From Bacteroides congonensis (GTDB lineage Bacteria > Bacteroidota > Bacteroidia > Bacteroidales > Bacteroidaceae): a stretch of 64,000 bases of DNA. Made by a program: the position numbers and the translations under genes. Numbering within the stretch: position 1 is the first letter of the stretch; each line of letters opens with the position of its first letter. Below the pieces are notes generated by a model, which saw nothing but the letters and a program-made list of their open reading frames with translations, did no database searches and was not told the DNA's origin. The DNA lies in NCBI RefSeq assembly GCF_900130125.1, contig NZ_FQXY01000011.1, forward strand, positions 1,178,001-1,242,000, given 5' to 3'. Below, piece after piece: positions 1-8,737 of the stretch.

Positions 1-815
1 GAGTCTAGTGCCAAAGAGCGGATATAATTGGAACTGATACTTTTAGGATTGGAAGAAGAATGGAGATAGGTCTTGACTTCTTTAGTTTTCGGGTTGAGCA
101 GAAGCAGGCCGGCTCCTTCGGTAGCTATCCATATACGGGTAGGGGATTGTTGCAGAATAGACTGGATTCGTTTAGTATCCAATATAGGAGTTACCTTTTC
201 CAGGCTCTTTTGGGGGATGGAGTAGCTATAAAGCCCGTTCTCCATCGTACCGATATAGATTATATCGCCATGTCTGTAAAGGGCGGTAGCTATAATCTTA
301 TGCATGGCCGTACTAAAAGAATCCTCCACAAATTTGGATTCTTTTATGTCGAACATAATCAGACCTTCCTGTGTACTTATAAGCAACTGTTCCGGTGATA
401 TTTCAGCGATACCATTAATCTGTTGTCGCTTGCCTTTCTTCTCGTAGAAAAAGTTTTTGAATTGGTCTTTTTCTTCATCATACCATGACAATCCATCCCG
501 CGTACCTATCCAGACCCGTCCCTGACTATCTGTCTTTACGATTCGTGAGATGTCATTGGCGATACTGTTAGGATCGTCTTCATTATGCTGGTAAACCGTA
601 AATGCATATCCGTCATATTTGTTCACTCCATCGTAGGTGGCAAACCACATATTGCCACGCTTGTCCTGATCAATGGCGAATACGGTACTTTGCGACAATC
701 CTTCATTGATGGAAATATAGGAGAAGTTAATTTGTTCCGGAATCTCGGAAAAAGCGGAATTCGTTCCTATGCATAGAAAGAACAAACAGATTATTATATA
801 TTTTAGATAGCTCAT
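1..815 (-). CDS. Hybrid two-component system sensor (HTCS), N-terminal part only
   Basis: Reading leftwards from the ATG at 815, 271 open codons run off the window edge. The product begins with a hydrophobic export signal (residues 1-22, ILCLFFLC-like) and continues as a two-component-regulator beta-propeller, with repeats such as GNMWFATYDGVNKYDGY and GRVWIGTRDGLSWYDEE. This is the periplasmic sensor half of an HTCS, the usual PUL activator of Bacteroides; kinase, receiver and AraC domains would lie outside the window. In B. thetaiotaomicron the equivalent position is, from memory, held by the heparin/heparan sulfate sensor BT4663, but the sugar recognised cannot be read from this fragment. 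Confidence 0.85.
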   Translation of the reverse strand, partial: MSYLKYIIICLFFLCIGTNSAFSEIPEQINFSYISINEGLSQSTVFAIDQDKRGNMWFATYDGVNKYDGYAFTVYQHNEDDPNSIANDISRIVKTDSQGRVWIGTRDGLSWYDEEKDQFKNFFYEKKGKRQQINGIAEISPEQLLISTQEGLIMFDIKESKFVEDSFSTAMHKIIATALYRHGDIIYIGTMENGLYSYSIPQKSLEKVTPILDTKRIQSILQQSPTRIWIATEGAGLLLLNPKTKEVKTYLHSSSNPKSISSNYIRSLALD

Positions 816-843
816 TATTAGGTCATAAGATTAATAACGGCAT

Positions 844-851
844 CAAAGATA
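844..851 (-). promoter_or_regulatory. Candidate -7 box for the HTCS gene
   Basis: TATCTTTG on the minus strand matches the Bacteroides housekeeping -7 consensus TAnnTTTG. Transcription would begin near 840, about 25 bases before the ATG. No clear -33 TTTG is seen. Confidence 0.45.
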
Positions 852-884
852 ATAAAATCTTTTCTATACAGTATTATGAGGTAT

Positions 885-915
885 GGAAAAAATAAGCCCG
901 GAACTGCTTCCGGGC
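885..915 (-). terminator. Rho-independent terminator of trpB
   Basis: GCCCGGAA (896-903) pairs with TTCCGGGC (908-915) across a 4-base loop. On the minus strand the stem is followed by a T-rich run (CTTATTTTTTCC). It sits 35 bases after the trpB stop. Confidence 0.75.
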
Positions 916-949
916 TCTCTTGTATAGTTTGATTTCGAAATCGGGAGGA

Positions 950-2320
950 TTATTTGGCCAAGTCGCCTATTTCATCCAAATTCTTCTGAATATCTTCATC
1001 TGTCAATGAATAGTTGACCAAGTCACCCGCCAGGTATTTATCGTAAGAAGCCATATCAATCAAACCATGGCCGGACAGGTTGAACAGGATAACTTTTTCT
1101 TCTCCTGTCTCTTTGCATTTGTTTGCTTCGCGGATAGCTGCCGCAATAGCGTGGCTGGATTCGGGAGCCGGAATAATACCTTCAGACTGTGCAAACAGGC
1201 AACCGGCTTCGAAAGATTCCAATTGCTGTATATCTACCGCTTCCATCAGGTTGTCTTTGAGCAACTGGGAAACGATAACACCGGCACCATGATAGCGAAG
1301 TCCGCCGGCATGGATGTGAGCCGGGGCAAAGTTGTGTCCTAATGTAAACATAGGCAACAACGGAGTATATCCTGCTTCGTCACCGAAATCATATTGGAAT
1401 TTACCGCGTGTCAGTTTCGGACAAGAAGCGGGTTCGGCAGCAACGAAGCGGGTTTTCTTTCCTTCCAGTATATTATGACGCATGAAAGGGAAGGAGATGC
1501 CACCGAAGTTGGAACCACCACCGAAACATCCGATAACTACATCCGGATATTCACCGGCCATTTCCATTTGCTTTTCAGCTTCCAAGCCGATAATTGTCTG
1601 GTGCAGAGTCACGTGGCTAAGTACCGAGCCGAGTGTGTATTTACAGTTGGGAGTCATTTGTGCCAGTTCGATAGCTTCCGAGATAGCTGTACCCAGTGAA
1701 CCTTGATAAGTGGGGTGCTTGGTCAGAATATCTTTACCGGCACGGGTAGACATGGATGGAGAAGGAGTGACCTGTGCTCCGAAGGTCTGCATGATGCTAC
1801 GGCGGTAAGGTTTCTGCTCATAGCTGATTTTTACCTGATAAACGGCAGCTTCCAGACCGAATACTTTTGCTGCGTAAGAAAGGGCAGCTCCCCATTGTCC
1901 GGCACCGGTTTCGGTAGTGATATTGGTTACACCTTCCTGCTTGCAGTAATAAGCTTGTGCCAAAGCTGAATTCAGCTTATGAGAACCGATAGGACTCACA
2001 CTTTCATTCTTGAAATAAATATGCGCCGGAGTACCGAGTGCTTTTTCCAGTCCGTAGGCACGTACCAACGGAGTACTGCGGTAATATTTATACATTTCGC
2101 GAACTTCTTCCGGTATTTCAATCCATGCGTCAGTCTGGTTCAGTTCCTGGCGGGATAGTTCTTCCGCGAAGATAGGAAACAGGTCTTCCGCTTTCAGCGG
2201 TTGTTTGGTTCCCGGATGCAACGGCGGCATCGGTTTGTTGACCATATCGGCCTGAATGTTGTACCAGTAGTGTGGAATTTCTTCTTCCGGTAGGATATAC
2301 CGTTTTCTTTTGTCACTCAT
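950..2320 (-). CDS. trpB: TrpB2-type tryptophan synthase beta chain
   Basis: 456 residues, the long TrpB2 form of the PLP-dependent beta chain, which condenses indole with serine to tryptophan in the cytoplasm. The PLP lysine is K115 in GSHKLNSA, and the phosphate-binding loop is GCFGGGSNFGG. The N-terminal extension (about 80 residues before RSTPLVRA) is typical of TrpB2 rather than the shorter TrpB1. No trpA or other trp gene is adjacent, so it may act in indole salvage instead of forming the classic alpha/beta complex; that is inference. The gene is single, with its own promoter box and terminator. Confidence 0.93.
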   Translation of the reverse strand: MSDKRKRYILPEEEIPHYWYNIQADMVNKPMPPLHPGTKQPLKAEDLFPIFAEELSRQELNQTDAWIEIPEEVREMYKYYRSTPLVRAYGLEKALGTPAHIYFKNESVSPIGSHKLNSALAQAYYCKQEGVTNITTETGAGQWGAALSYAAKVFGLEAAVYQVKISYEQKPYRRSIMQTFGAQVTPSPSMSTRAGKDILTKHPTYQGSLGTAISEAIELAQMTPNCKYTLGSVLSHVTLHQTIIGLEAEKQMEMAGEYPDVVIGCFGGGSNFGGISFPFMRHNILEGKKTRFVAAEPASCPKLTRGKFQYDFGDEAGYTPLLPMFTLGHNFAPAHIHAGGLRYHGAGVIVSQLLKDNLMEAVDIQQLESFEAGCLFAQSEGIIPAPESSHAIAAAIREANKCKETGEEKVILFNLSGHGLIDMASYDKYLAGDLVNYSLTDEDIQKNLDEIGDLAK

Positions 2321-2350
2321 AATATATTGTGGTTTTTAGTTTTCTGCTGC

Positions 2351-2358
2351 CAAAAGTA
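2351..2358 (-). promoter_or_regulatory. Candidate -7 box for trpB
   Basis: TACTTTTG on the minus strand, 31 bases upstream of the trpB ATG, fits TAnnTTTG. No good -33 box is visible. Confidence 0.4.
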
Positions 2359-2422
2359 GACAATTTTTTTAATATTCGGATAATTTTGTCAACAAAGAAT
2401 CGCATTTGATTGTTATTTTAGT

Positions 2423-2430
2423 TAAGTTTG
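2423..2430 (+). promoter_or_regulatory. Candidate -7 box for trkH
   Basis: TAAGTTTG fits TAnnTTTG. It covers the in-frame TTG at 2428, which makes that TTG an unlikely start and supports the ATG at 2455. A second match (TAATTTTG, 2381-2388) lies farther upstream. Confidence 0.4.
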
Positions 2431-2454
2431 CACGACCCTGTTAAAAAAGATGAT

Positions 2455-4284
2455 ATGAAGATTTATCATAAGTTTTTATTGTATCAGAATAAACTACTAA
2501 AACCCTATATACGCATTGTATTGGGATTGTTGGAAGCACTAACTTATTTAGCGTCTCTTACACTTATTATCGGAGTGATTTATGAACATGGCTTCCCCTT
2601 ATCGGTAGATGAAGTGGCAAAAATACAGACGTTGTATAAAGCGGTATGGATTATTTTCCTGATTGATGTCACCTTGCATATTTTATTGGAATATAGAAGT
2701 ACGAAAAAGCAATACCGGCGACTGGCATGGATATTGAGCGTCTTGCTGTATCTCACTTTGATACCGGTCATTTTCCATCGGCCTGAAGAAGAAGGGGCAA
2801 TTTTACAACTCTGGGAATTTCTGCATGGCAAGTTTTATCATTTGGTATTACTGCTGATTTTCTCTTTGTTGAACCTGTCCAACGGACTGGTACGGCTGTT
2901 GGGGCGCCGCACCAATCCGTCTTTGATACTGGCGGTCAGTTTTCTCGCTATTATCCTGATTGGTACAGGGTTGTTGATGTTGCCGCGATGTACGGTGAAC
3001 GGCATCACTTGGGTGGATTCCTTATTTACGGCTACGAGTGCGGTATGTGTCACGGGATTGGTTCCGGTGGATGTCTCGACTACATTTACTACCGGTGGTC
3101 TTGTTGTCATCATCTTATTGATTCAGATAGGTGGTTTGGGAGTAATGACGTTAACCAGTTTCTTTGCCATGTTCTTTATGGGAAATACTTCCCTTTACAA
3201 TCAGTTGGTTGTCCGTGATATGGTCAGTTCCAATTCATTAGGCTCGTTGTTGTCCACTTTATTATATATACTGGGATTTACTTTGGTGATTGAAGGTATC
3301 GGCATGATTTCTATCTGGTTCAGTATTCACGGTACGCTTGGAATGAACTTTGAAGATGAATTGGCTTTTTCAGCTTTCCATTCTATTTCCGCTTTTTGCA
3401 ATGCAGGATTCTCCACACTTTCCGGGAATTTGGGAAACTCAATGGTGATGACTAATCATAACGGGTTGTTTATTTCCGTTTCCTTGCTGATTATTCTGGG
3501 CGGTATCGGCTTTCCTATCCTTGTTAATTTCAAGGATATAGTATTGTATCATTTGCGTCATTTTTGGAAATTTGTACGTACCCGCAAACTGGAAAAGCAC
3601 AGAATGCTTCATCTTTATAATCTGAATACGAAGATTGTACTGATAATGACTTTCCTGTTGCTGGTTATCGGTACATTGGCGATTGCTGCTTTTGAATGGA
3701 ACGCTTCTTTTGCCGGAATGCCCGTCGCGGATAAATGGACGCAGGCTTTCTTTAATGCTACTTGTCCCAGAACAGCCGGCTTCAGCAGTGTCGACCTGGC
3801 TTCTTTGAGTGTACAGACTTTATTGGTTTATCTGGTGTTGATGTGGATTGGTGGCGGGGCACAGTCTACTGCCGGTGGTGTCAAGGTAAATGCTTTTGCG
3901 GTAGTCGTCTTGAATCTTGTGGCCGTACTGCGTGGAACAGAACGGGTGGAAGTATTCGGCAGAGAACTCTCTCACGATTCTATCCGACGCTCCAATGCGA
4001 CGGTAGTCATGTCATTGGGCGTATTATTCCTCTTTATCTTTATATTGAGCATCCTTGAACCGCAGGCATCATTGATGGCGTTGACTTTCGAATGCGTTTC
4101 GGCGCTTAGTACGGTAGGTTCCAGTCTGAACTTGACTCCCGTGTTATGTGATGCAAGTAAGTTATTAGTGGCATTATTAATGTTTATCGGGCGTGTAGGC
4201 TTAATTACGTTGATGCTTGGAATTGTGAAGCAAAAAAAGAATACAAAATACCGTTATCCGAGTGATAACATAATCATAAACTAA
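2455..4284 (+). CDS. trkH: TrkH-family potassium transporter, membrane subunit
   Basis: About 609 residues, with many hydrophobic segments and the repeated M1-P-M2 layout of TrkH/KtrB channels. Visible signature stretches are the P-loop-like TATSAVCVTGL, IGGLGVMTL, FHSISAFCNAGFSTLSG and CPRTAGFSSVDLASLS; the glycines after CVT, CNA and PRTA are the selectivity-filter positions. It moves K+ into the cell together with the RCK subunit encoded 4 bases downstream, so the two form an operon. The ATG at 2455 was preferred over the upstream TTG at 2428 because the TTG lies in the promoter box. An N-terminal extension of several extra membrane helices precedes the conserved core, as is common in Bacteroidetes. 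Confidence 0.92.
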   Translation: MKIYHKFLLYQNKLLKPYIRIVLGLLEALTYLASLTLIIGVIYEHGFPLSVDEVAKIQTLYKAVWIIFLIDVTLHILLEYRSTKKQYRRLAWILSVLLYLTLIPVIFHRPEEEGAILQLWEFLHGKFYHLVLLLIFSLLNLSNGLVRLLGRRTNPSLILAVSFLAIILIGTGLLMLPRCTVNGITWVDSLFTATSAVCVTGLVPVDVSTTFTTGGLVVIILLIQIGGLGVMTLTSFFAMFFMGNTSLYNQLVVRDMVSSNSLGSLLSTLLYILGFTLVIEGIGMISIWFSIHGTLGMNFEDELAFSAFHSISAFCNAGFSTLSGNLGNSMVMTNHNGLFISVSLLIILGGIGFPILVNFKDIVLYHLRHFWKFVRTRKLEKHRMLHLYNLNTKIVLIMTFLLLVIGTLAIAAFEWNASFAGMPVADKWTQAFFNATCPRTAGFSSVDLASLSVQTLLVYLVLMWIGGGAQSTAGGVKVNAFAVVVLNLVAVLRGTERVEVFGRELSHDSIRRSNATVVMSLGVLFLFIFILSILEPQASLMALTFECVSALSTVGSSLNLTPVLCDASKLLVALLMFIGRVGLITLMLGIVKQKKNTKYRYPSDNIIIN

Positions 4285-4288
4285 AGAT

Positions 4289-4975
4289 ATGAAGTATATT
4301 ATTATCGGTTTAGGAAATTACGGTCATGTGTTGGCCGAAGAATTATCAGCACTGGGACACGAGATTATTGGCGCGGATATAAGTGAAAGCCGTGTGGACA
4401 GTATCAAAGATAAGATTGCCACTGCATTTGTGATTGACGCAACGGACGAACAATCTTTATCGGTACTTCCGCTGAATAGTGTGGACGTGGTCATTGTCGC
4501 GATTGGTGAGAATTTCGGTGCGTCCGTGAGAGTGGTGGCTCTGCTAAAGCAGAAGAAGGTGACTCATATCTATGCCCGTGCCATTGATGGAGTGCACAAA
4601 TCCGTGCTCGAAGCGTTCAGCCTGGAGAGGATATTGACACCGGAAGAAGATGCAGCCCGTAGTTTGGTGCAACTACTTGATTTTGGAACGAATATGGAAG
4701 CCTTCCGCATTGATTCGGAATATTATGTCGTGAAGTTTACTGTGCCGAAGAAATTTGTGGGATACTTCGTCAATGAACTGAATTTGGATGAAGAATTTCA
4801 CTTGAAGCTCATAGGACTGAAACGGGCGGATAAGATAACCAATAGTCTGGGTATCTCTCTGACGGAACTACATGTGAAAAACGAACTGTCGGAGAACGAG
4901 AAAGTAGAAGAGGGGGATGAGTTGGTTTGCTATGGTAAGTATCGTGACTTCCAGTCCTTCTGGAAAGCTATTTGA
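4289..4975 (+). CDS. trkA: TrkA/KtrA-family potassium uptake regulator (RCK protein)
   Basis: 228 residues. The N-terminal RCK_N Rossmann domain starts with IIGLGNYGHVLAEEL (GxGxxG nucleotide-binding loop, residues 4-18) and has ADIS at the end of the second strand. The C-terminal RCK_C domain (about 140-228) follows. With one RCK unit rather than two it resembles KtrA more than E. coli TrkA. It is a cytoplasmic gating subunit that binds NAD(H) or ATP and controls the TrkH pore encoded just upstream (4-base gap). Confidence 0.9.
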   Translation: MKYIIIGLGNYGHVLAEELSALGHEIIGADISESRVDSIKDKIATAFVIDATDEQSLSVLPLNSVDVVIVAIGENFGASVRVVALLKQKKVTHIYARAIDGVHKSVLEAFSLERILTPEEDAARSLVQLLDFGTNMEAFRIDSEYYVVKFTVPKKFVGYFVNELNLDEEFHLKLIGLKRADKITNSLGISLTELHVKNELSENEKVEEGDELVCYGKYRDFQSFWKAI

Positions 4976-5035
4976 TACTTATTCATATTAAATAAACATC
5001 AAAGTCATATATTCTTAGACTCCAAACGATAAATG

Positions 5036-5094
5036 AAAAAGCCGGATAATCAATCGGACTCTGGAAAGACTTCCGATGATTATCCGGTTTTCTT
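5036..5094. terminator. Bidirectional terminator between trkA and the GH2 gene
   Basis: CCGGATAATCA at 5042 pairs with TGATTATCCGG near 5078, and inner bases extend the stem to about 16 bp. It is followed by TTTTCTT on the plus strand and CTTTTTC on the minus strand, so it can serve both convergent genes. Confidence 0.75.
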
Positions 5095-5118
5095 ATGACG
5101 TTTAAGAAGCAGCGTTGA

Positions 5119-7572
5119 TTATTTCGTCTGGATACGAATATTTCCTGCTTTTACACCGCTTGCCTTTGCAGTAAGCACAATTTCACCTGTTTTTTCATCC
5201 GATTGTACAATGGCTGTCAACATTCCGTTGAAAGCATGCATTTTCGGAAGATGGAACTGTTCAAGGTTAGTAGGGTCACCGTTGGCGGCAGCACGATATT
5301 TACCGGCTCCTTTGACGGAGAAGTTAATCTGGCGATTGTCGGCAGGGCAGAGGTTTCCGTCTTTATCTACTACTTTTACAGTGATATAAGCCAGATCTTT
5401 TCCGTCTGCTGTCAGCTCGTTCCGGTTACTTACCAGTTCGATGTGATGAGGCTTTCCGGCAGTGCGAACCACTTTTTCCGCTACTGCTTTTCCGTCTTTG
5501 TTATAAGCTACTACTTTAACTTCGCCCGGTTCATATACGGCATCCATCCACATCAAGCGGTAACGGCTCTTTAAGGAACTGTTGTTTTTGCTTTGTTTGC
5601 CGTAGCTTTTTCCGTTGATAAACAGTTCGGCTGTCGGGTAGTTTGTATATACGAATACCGGAGTTACTTCACCTTCACGTCCCGGCCAAGTCCAATGAGG
5701 AAGAATATGCAGCGTCTCTGCATTTTTGTTCCATACGCTACGATAGAGATAATAACGGTCTTTGGGCAGGCTGGCAAGGTCTATAATACCAAACATGGAA
5801 CTATGATTCGGCCATGAATCGACATCATAAGGTGAGGGTTCGCCCAGATAATCGAATCCTGTCCATACGAATTGTCCCATAGTCCAGTGATTATCATCCG
5901 CCAAAGCAAAATCTTCATCGGGAATATTCGACCACGGGCAGACTTCCACGTCATACGAAGAACATTGGTGGTCTTCATATTTGGCGCCTTTCTTGTCCTC
6001 AACCGGGAATTTATAGACTCCGCGCGAGCTGACGGTAGAAGCTGTTTCGCTACCCAGAATCAGGTTCTGCGGAAGTTGGTCGTAAGACTCTTTATAACGC
6101 TGGGTGCGATAGTTAAGCCCCGGTATGTCAATCATAGCCGCAAAGCCATTGGCAAGTACACAAGTCACCTGATCCATTCCGCAAGTTACGGGACGGGTAG
6201 GATCTTCACGGTGGCAAATATCCTGCAGGAATTTAGCTACCTTATAGCCGACAGGACTACATTGGGTAGGTACCTCATTACCGATGCTCCACATTACTAC
6301 ACAAGGATTATTGCGATAATTGTGAAGCATATTCACCATATCGCGTTCCGCCCATTCATCGAAATAACGGTGATAACCGTTTGTGCATTTGGCAATATCC
6401 CATTCATCGAACGGTTCAATCATCATCATAAATCCCATTTCGTCACATAGTTCAACGAGTTCCGGAGTCGGCATATTATGCGATGTACGGATAGCGTCAC
6501 ACCCCATGTCTTTCAAAAGAGTAAGTTGGTGGCGAAGAGCAGCTACGTTGATAGCAGCTCCCAACGGGCCTAAATCGTGATGATTGCATACCCCCTGGAA
6601 TTTACGGTGTTCGCCGTTCAGGTAGAATCCTTTATCGGCTATGTATTCAATACTACGGATACCGAAACGGGTAGTATATGTATCTACCAACTTATCATCC
6701 GCATAAATCTTTGAAACAGCTTTGTAGAGCGACGGACTTTCCGGTGACCAAAGTTCGGGTGCGTCTATGATGAAATTCTGTTCAAACGGTTGTCCGTGAT
6801 TGATTCGGCTTGTATTCTCTTTACGGGTAACGACCTTTCCGTCCGGAGCAAGAATATCCGTCTCTACGCGGATTTGCGTTTTCTCACCGGCATTCTCAAT
6901 TTTCGTCTGCAGGCGCACGGCTGCAAATTCCTTGCTCACGTGAGGAGTTGTAATCTGTGTTCCCCATACAGGTACATGTACTTTCTCCGTCACAATCAAG
7001 TGTACATTGCGGTATAAGCCCGCTCCCGGATACCAGCGCGAAGACTGCGGACGGTTTTCCAAACGAACGGCTAATGTATTGCTCTTACCGTCTTTATTAA
7101 GGAAAGGGGTTACATTGCAATGGAAAGAATTGTAGCCGAAAGGCCAGAAACAAGCTTCTTTCCCATTCACATAGACACGCGCTTCACTCATAGCGCCATC
7201 AAAGAGTAATGTCACTTCTTTGTCTGCGGGAGTGTCAAAACTGGTGCGATACCAACCGGAACCTACATAAGGCAGTCCCCCGGTTCGTCCTGTCTTTAAA
7301 GATGCCTTTTTCTCGAAGTTCTGCGTAACAGCAACATTCTGGAGATCGTTGTTCATGTCGAAAGGGCCGAAAATAGCCCAATCGTGCGGAATAACGACCG
7401 ATTCCCATTTTGTGTCATTGAACTCTGGCTGGCTGGCCTCTTTAAAATCTCCTTTACTGAACTTCCAGTTCTTCTCGAGCAGCGTCTCGCTGCGCTGCGC
7501 TTGCAGGCTGCAAGCGGCTCCCATCAAAAGTACAGTTATCAACTGTTTTTGGTGTTTCATGTTCATTTTCAC
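5119..7572 (-). CDS. GH2 beta-galactosidase of the galactan locus
   Basis: 817 residues with a signal peptide (about 1-26, ending LQAQ). The layout is GH2: sugar-binding jelly roll (about 30-195, GSGWYRT, WYPGAGLYRNV), Ig-like domain (about 200-310), TIM barrel (about 315-620) and two further beta domains. The acid/base is E433 in SIGNEVP and the likely nucleophile E509 in ILGSETAS. It should cut galactose from galacto-oligosaccharides released by the GH53 enzyme encoded upstream, probably in the periplasm. Last gene of the minus-strand PUL operon; matches BT4667 of B. thetaiotaomicron in position, from memory. Substrate assignment rests on context. Confidence 0.9.
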   Translation of the reverse strand: MKMNMKHQKQLITVLLMGAACSLQAQRSETLLEKNWKFSKGDFKEASQPEFNDTKWESVVIPHDWAIFGPFDMNNDLQNVAVTQNFEKKASLKTGRTGGLPYVGSGWYRTSFDTPADKEVTLLFDGAMSEARVYVNGKEACFWPFGYNSFHCNVTPFLNKDGKSNTLAVRLENRPQSSRWYPGAGLYRNVHLIVTEKVHVPVWGTQITTPHVSKEFAAVRLQTKIENAGEKTQIRVETDILAPDGKVVTRKENTSRINHGQPFEQNFIIDAPELWSPESPSLYKAVSKIYADDKLVDTYTTRFGIRSIEYIADKGFYLNGEHRKFQGVCNHHDLGPLGAAINVAALRHQLTLLKDMGCDAIRTSHNMPTPELVELCDEMGFMMMIEPFDEWDIAKCTNGYHRYFDEWAERDMVNMLHNYRNNPCVVMWSIGNEVPTQCSPVGYKVAKFLQDICHREDPTRPVTCGMDQVTCVLANGFAAMIDIPGLNYRTQRYKESYDQLPQNLILGSETASTVSSRGVYKFPVEDKKGAKYEDHQCSSYDVEVCPWSNIPDEDFALADDNHWTMGQFVWTGFDYLGEPSPYDVDSWPNHSSMFGIIDLASLPKDRYYLYRSVWNKNAETLHILPHWTWPGREGEVTPVFVYTNYPTAELFINGKSYGKQSKNNSSLKSRYRLMWMDAVYEPGEVKVVAYNKDGKAVAEKVVRTAGKPHHIELVSNRNELTADGKDLAYITVKVVDKDGNLCPADNRQINFSVKGAGKYRAAANGDPTNLEQFHLPKMHAFNGMLTAIVQSDEKTGEIVLTAKASGVKAGNIRIQTK

Positions 7573-7631
7573 TTTTCAGGTATAAATAATTTTGGATTCG
7601 GGGTAAAGATATAAAAAATGATCCAATAATA

Positions 7632-8732
7632 TTATCTTTTAAAGGCATTAAATGAATTGGTGGGCTTACCGCTGTCGTCAAACATCCCTTTACTATAACC
7701 TTTCCAATTTCCGTAACATTGAGGTTCCCAGGTAAATACTCCCAGACATTGGTCTACTTGTTTCGCTTTGGTAACAAAATCTGTATAGAAGGCTTCCGCT
7801 TCTTCGTAATCCCAACTGATACCGATTTCGCACATCATTACCGGAGTATTGTATTTGGTTATTAACGCTTTCATATTGGCAATGCAAGCATCGTTCATCG
7901 CTTCCCAGTCATCCGGCGTATGTCCGTCTTCGGCCGATATGTCCGGATAAAGTGACATACCGATAATGTCCCATCTGGCATTGTTCTCGTGCAGGTAGCC
8001 GAAGATTCTATTGTACAGGCCGGCATCATTTCCCTGGTCGAGATGAACGATAACTTTGGCTTCCGGGTAGACCTCTTTTACAGCATCGTAACCTGCTGTG
8101 ACAAAGGCTGCGAAATTCACTCTTCCCGCTTCACTTGTGGTTTGCCCGGTAGGGAATAGCATCCCTTGATGAGTTTCATTGCCTACCTGTACCCATTCTA
8201 CGTCAATGCCTTTCTCTTTCAATGCGCTGAGCACATCTTTCGTGTGGTCGGCGATAGCCTGTTTCAATTGCTCTACGGAGTAATCTGCCCATGCCTTGGG
8301 CTTGGCTTGCTGTCCGGGGTCAGCCCAACGGTCGCTGTAATGGAAATCAATCATGATGCGGTAGCCCAGGTTATGCGCTCTCCATGCTTTGAGCAATACG
8401 TCCCCTTTGTTGCACCACCCTCTTACATCATCCGTGTCATTCTCCGGATTTACCCATACACGCAGGCGGACGGCATTCATTCCCAAATCACGTAACAGGG
8501 ACATGCATTCTTGTTCTTTTTCTCCGGCAGTATAGAATTTGTATCCGGAGCTTTCCATTTCCGTCAACCAACTGACGTCGGCTCCCCTGGCGAAACCTGA
8601 CATGTCATAAGTAACTTCTTCCTTTTCGGGGAAAGTCGGCGTGTCGTTATCATCGCTGCAAGCGGTGAAGAGGCTTCCGCCAAGCAAGGCGGAAGCTATA
8701 AATAGAATCTGTTTAAATCGTTTCATTGTCAT
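7632..8732 (-). CDS. GH53 endo-beta-1,4-galactanase, lipoprotein
   Basis: 366 residues. The lipobox LFTAC puts the lipidated Cys at 25, followed by an acidic SDDNDT stretch typical of surface export in Bacteroides. The GH53 barrel shows GADVSWL, RLRVWVNP, DFHYSDRWADPG, acid/base E186 in QVGNET and nucleophile E302 in MMCEIGIS. This is the arabinogalactan endo-1,4-beta-galactosidase family, which cleaves inside beta-1,4-galactan at the cell surface so that SusC/D can import the products. It lies 5 bases after the SusE-like gene and before the GH2 gene, in one operon. ATGs at 8732 and 8726 are both possible starts. Confidence 0.93.
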   Translation of the reverse strand: MTMKRFKQILFIASALLGGSLFTACSDDNDTPTFPEKEEVTYDMSGFARGADVSWLTEMESSGYKFYTAGEKEQECMSLLRDLGMNAVRLRVWVNPENDTDDVRGWCNKGDVLLKAWRAHNLGYRIMIDFHYSDRWADPGQQAKPKAWADYSVEQLKQAIADHTKDVLSALKEKGIDVEWVQVGNETHQGMLFPTGQTTSEAGRVNFAAFVTAGYDAVKEVYPEAKVIVHLDQGNDAGLYNRIFGYLHENNARWDIIGMSLYPDISAEDGHTPDDWEAMNDACIANMKALITKYNTPVMMCEIGISWDYEEAEAFYTDFVTKAKQVDQCLGVFTWEPQCYGNWKGYSKGMFDDSGKPTNSFNAFKR

Positions 8733-8737
8733 TTTTA

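Noticed and set aside
2428..2454. TTG start giving trkH nine more residues
   Set aside because: The TTG is the end of the TAAGTTTG promoter box; an ATG at 2455 fits the usual MKIYHKF-type opening.
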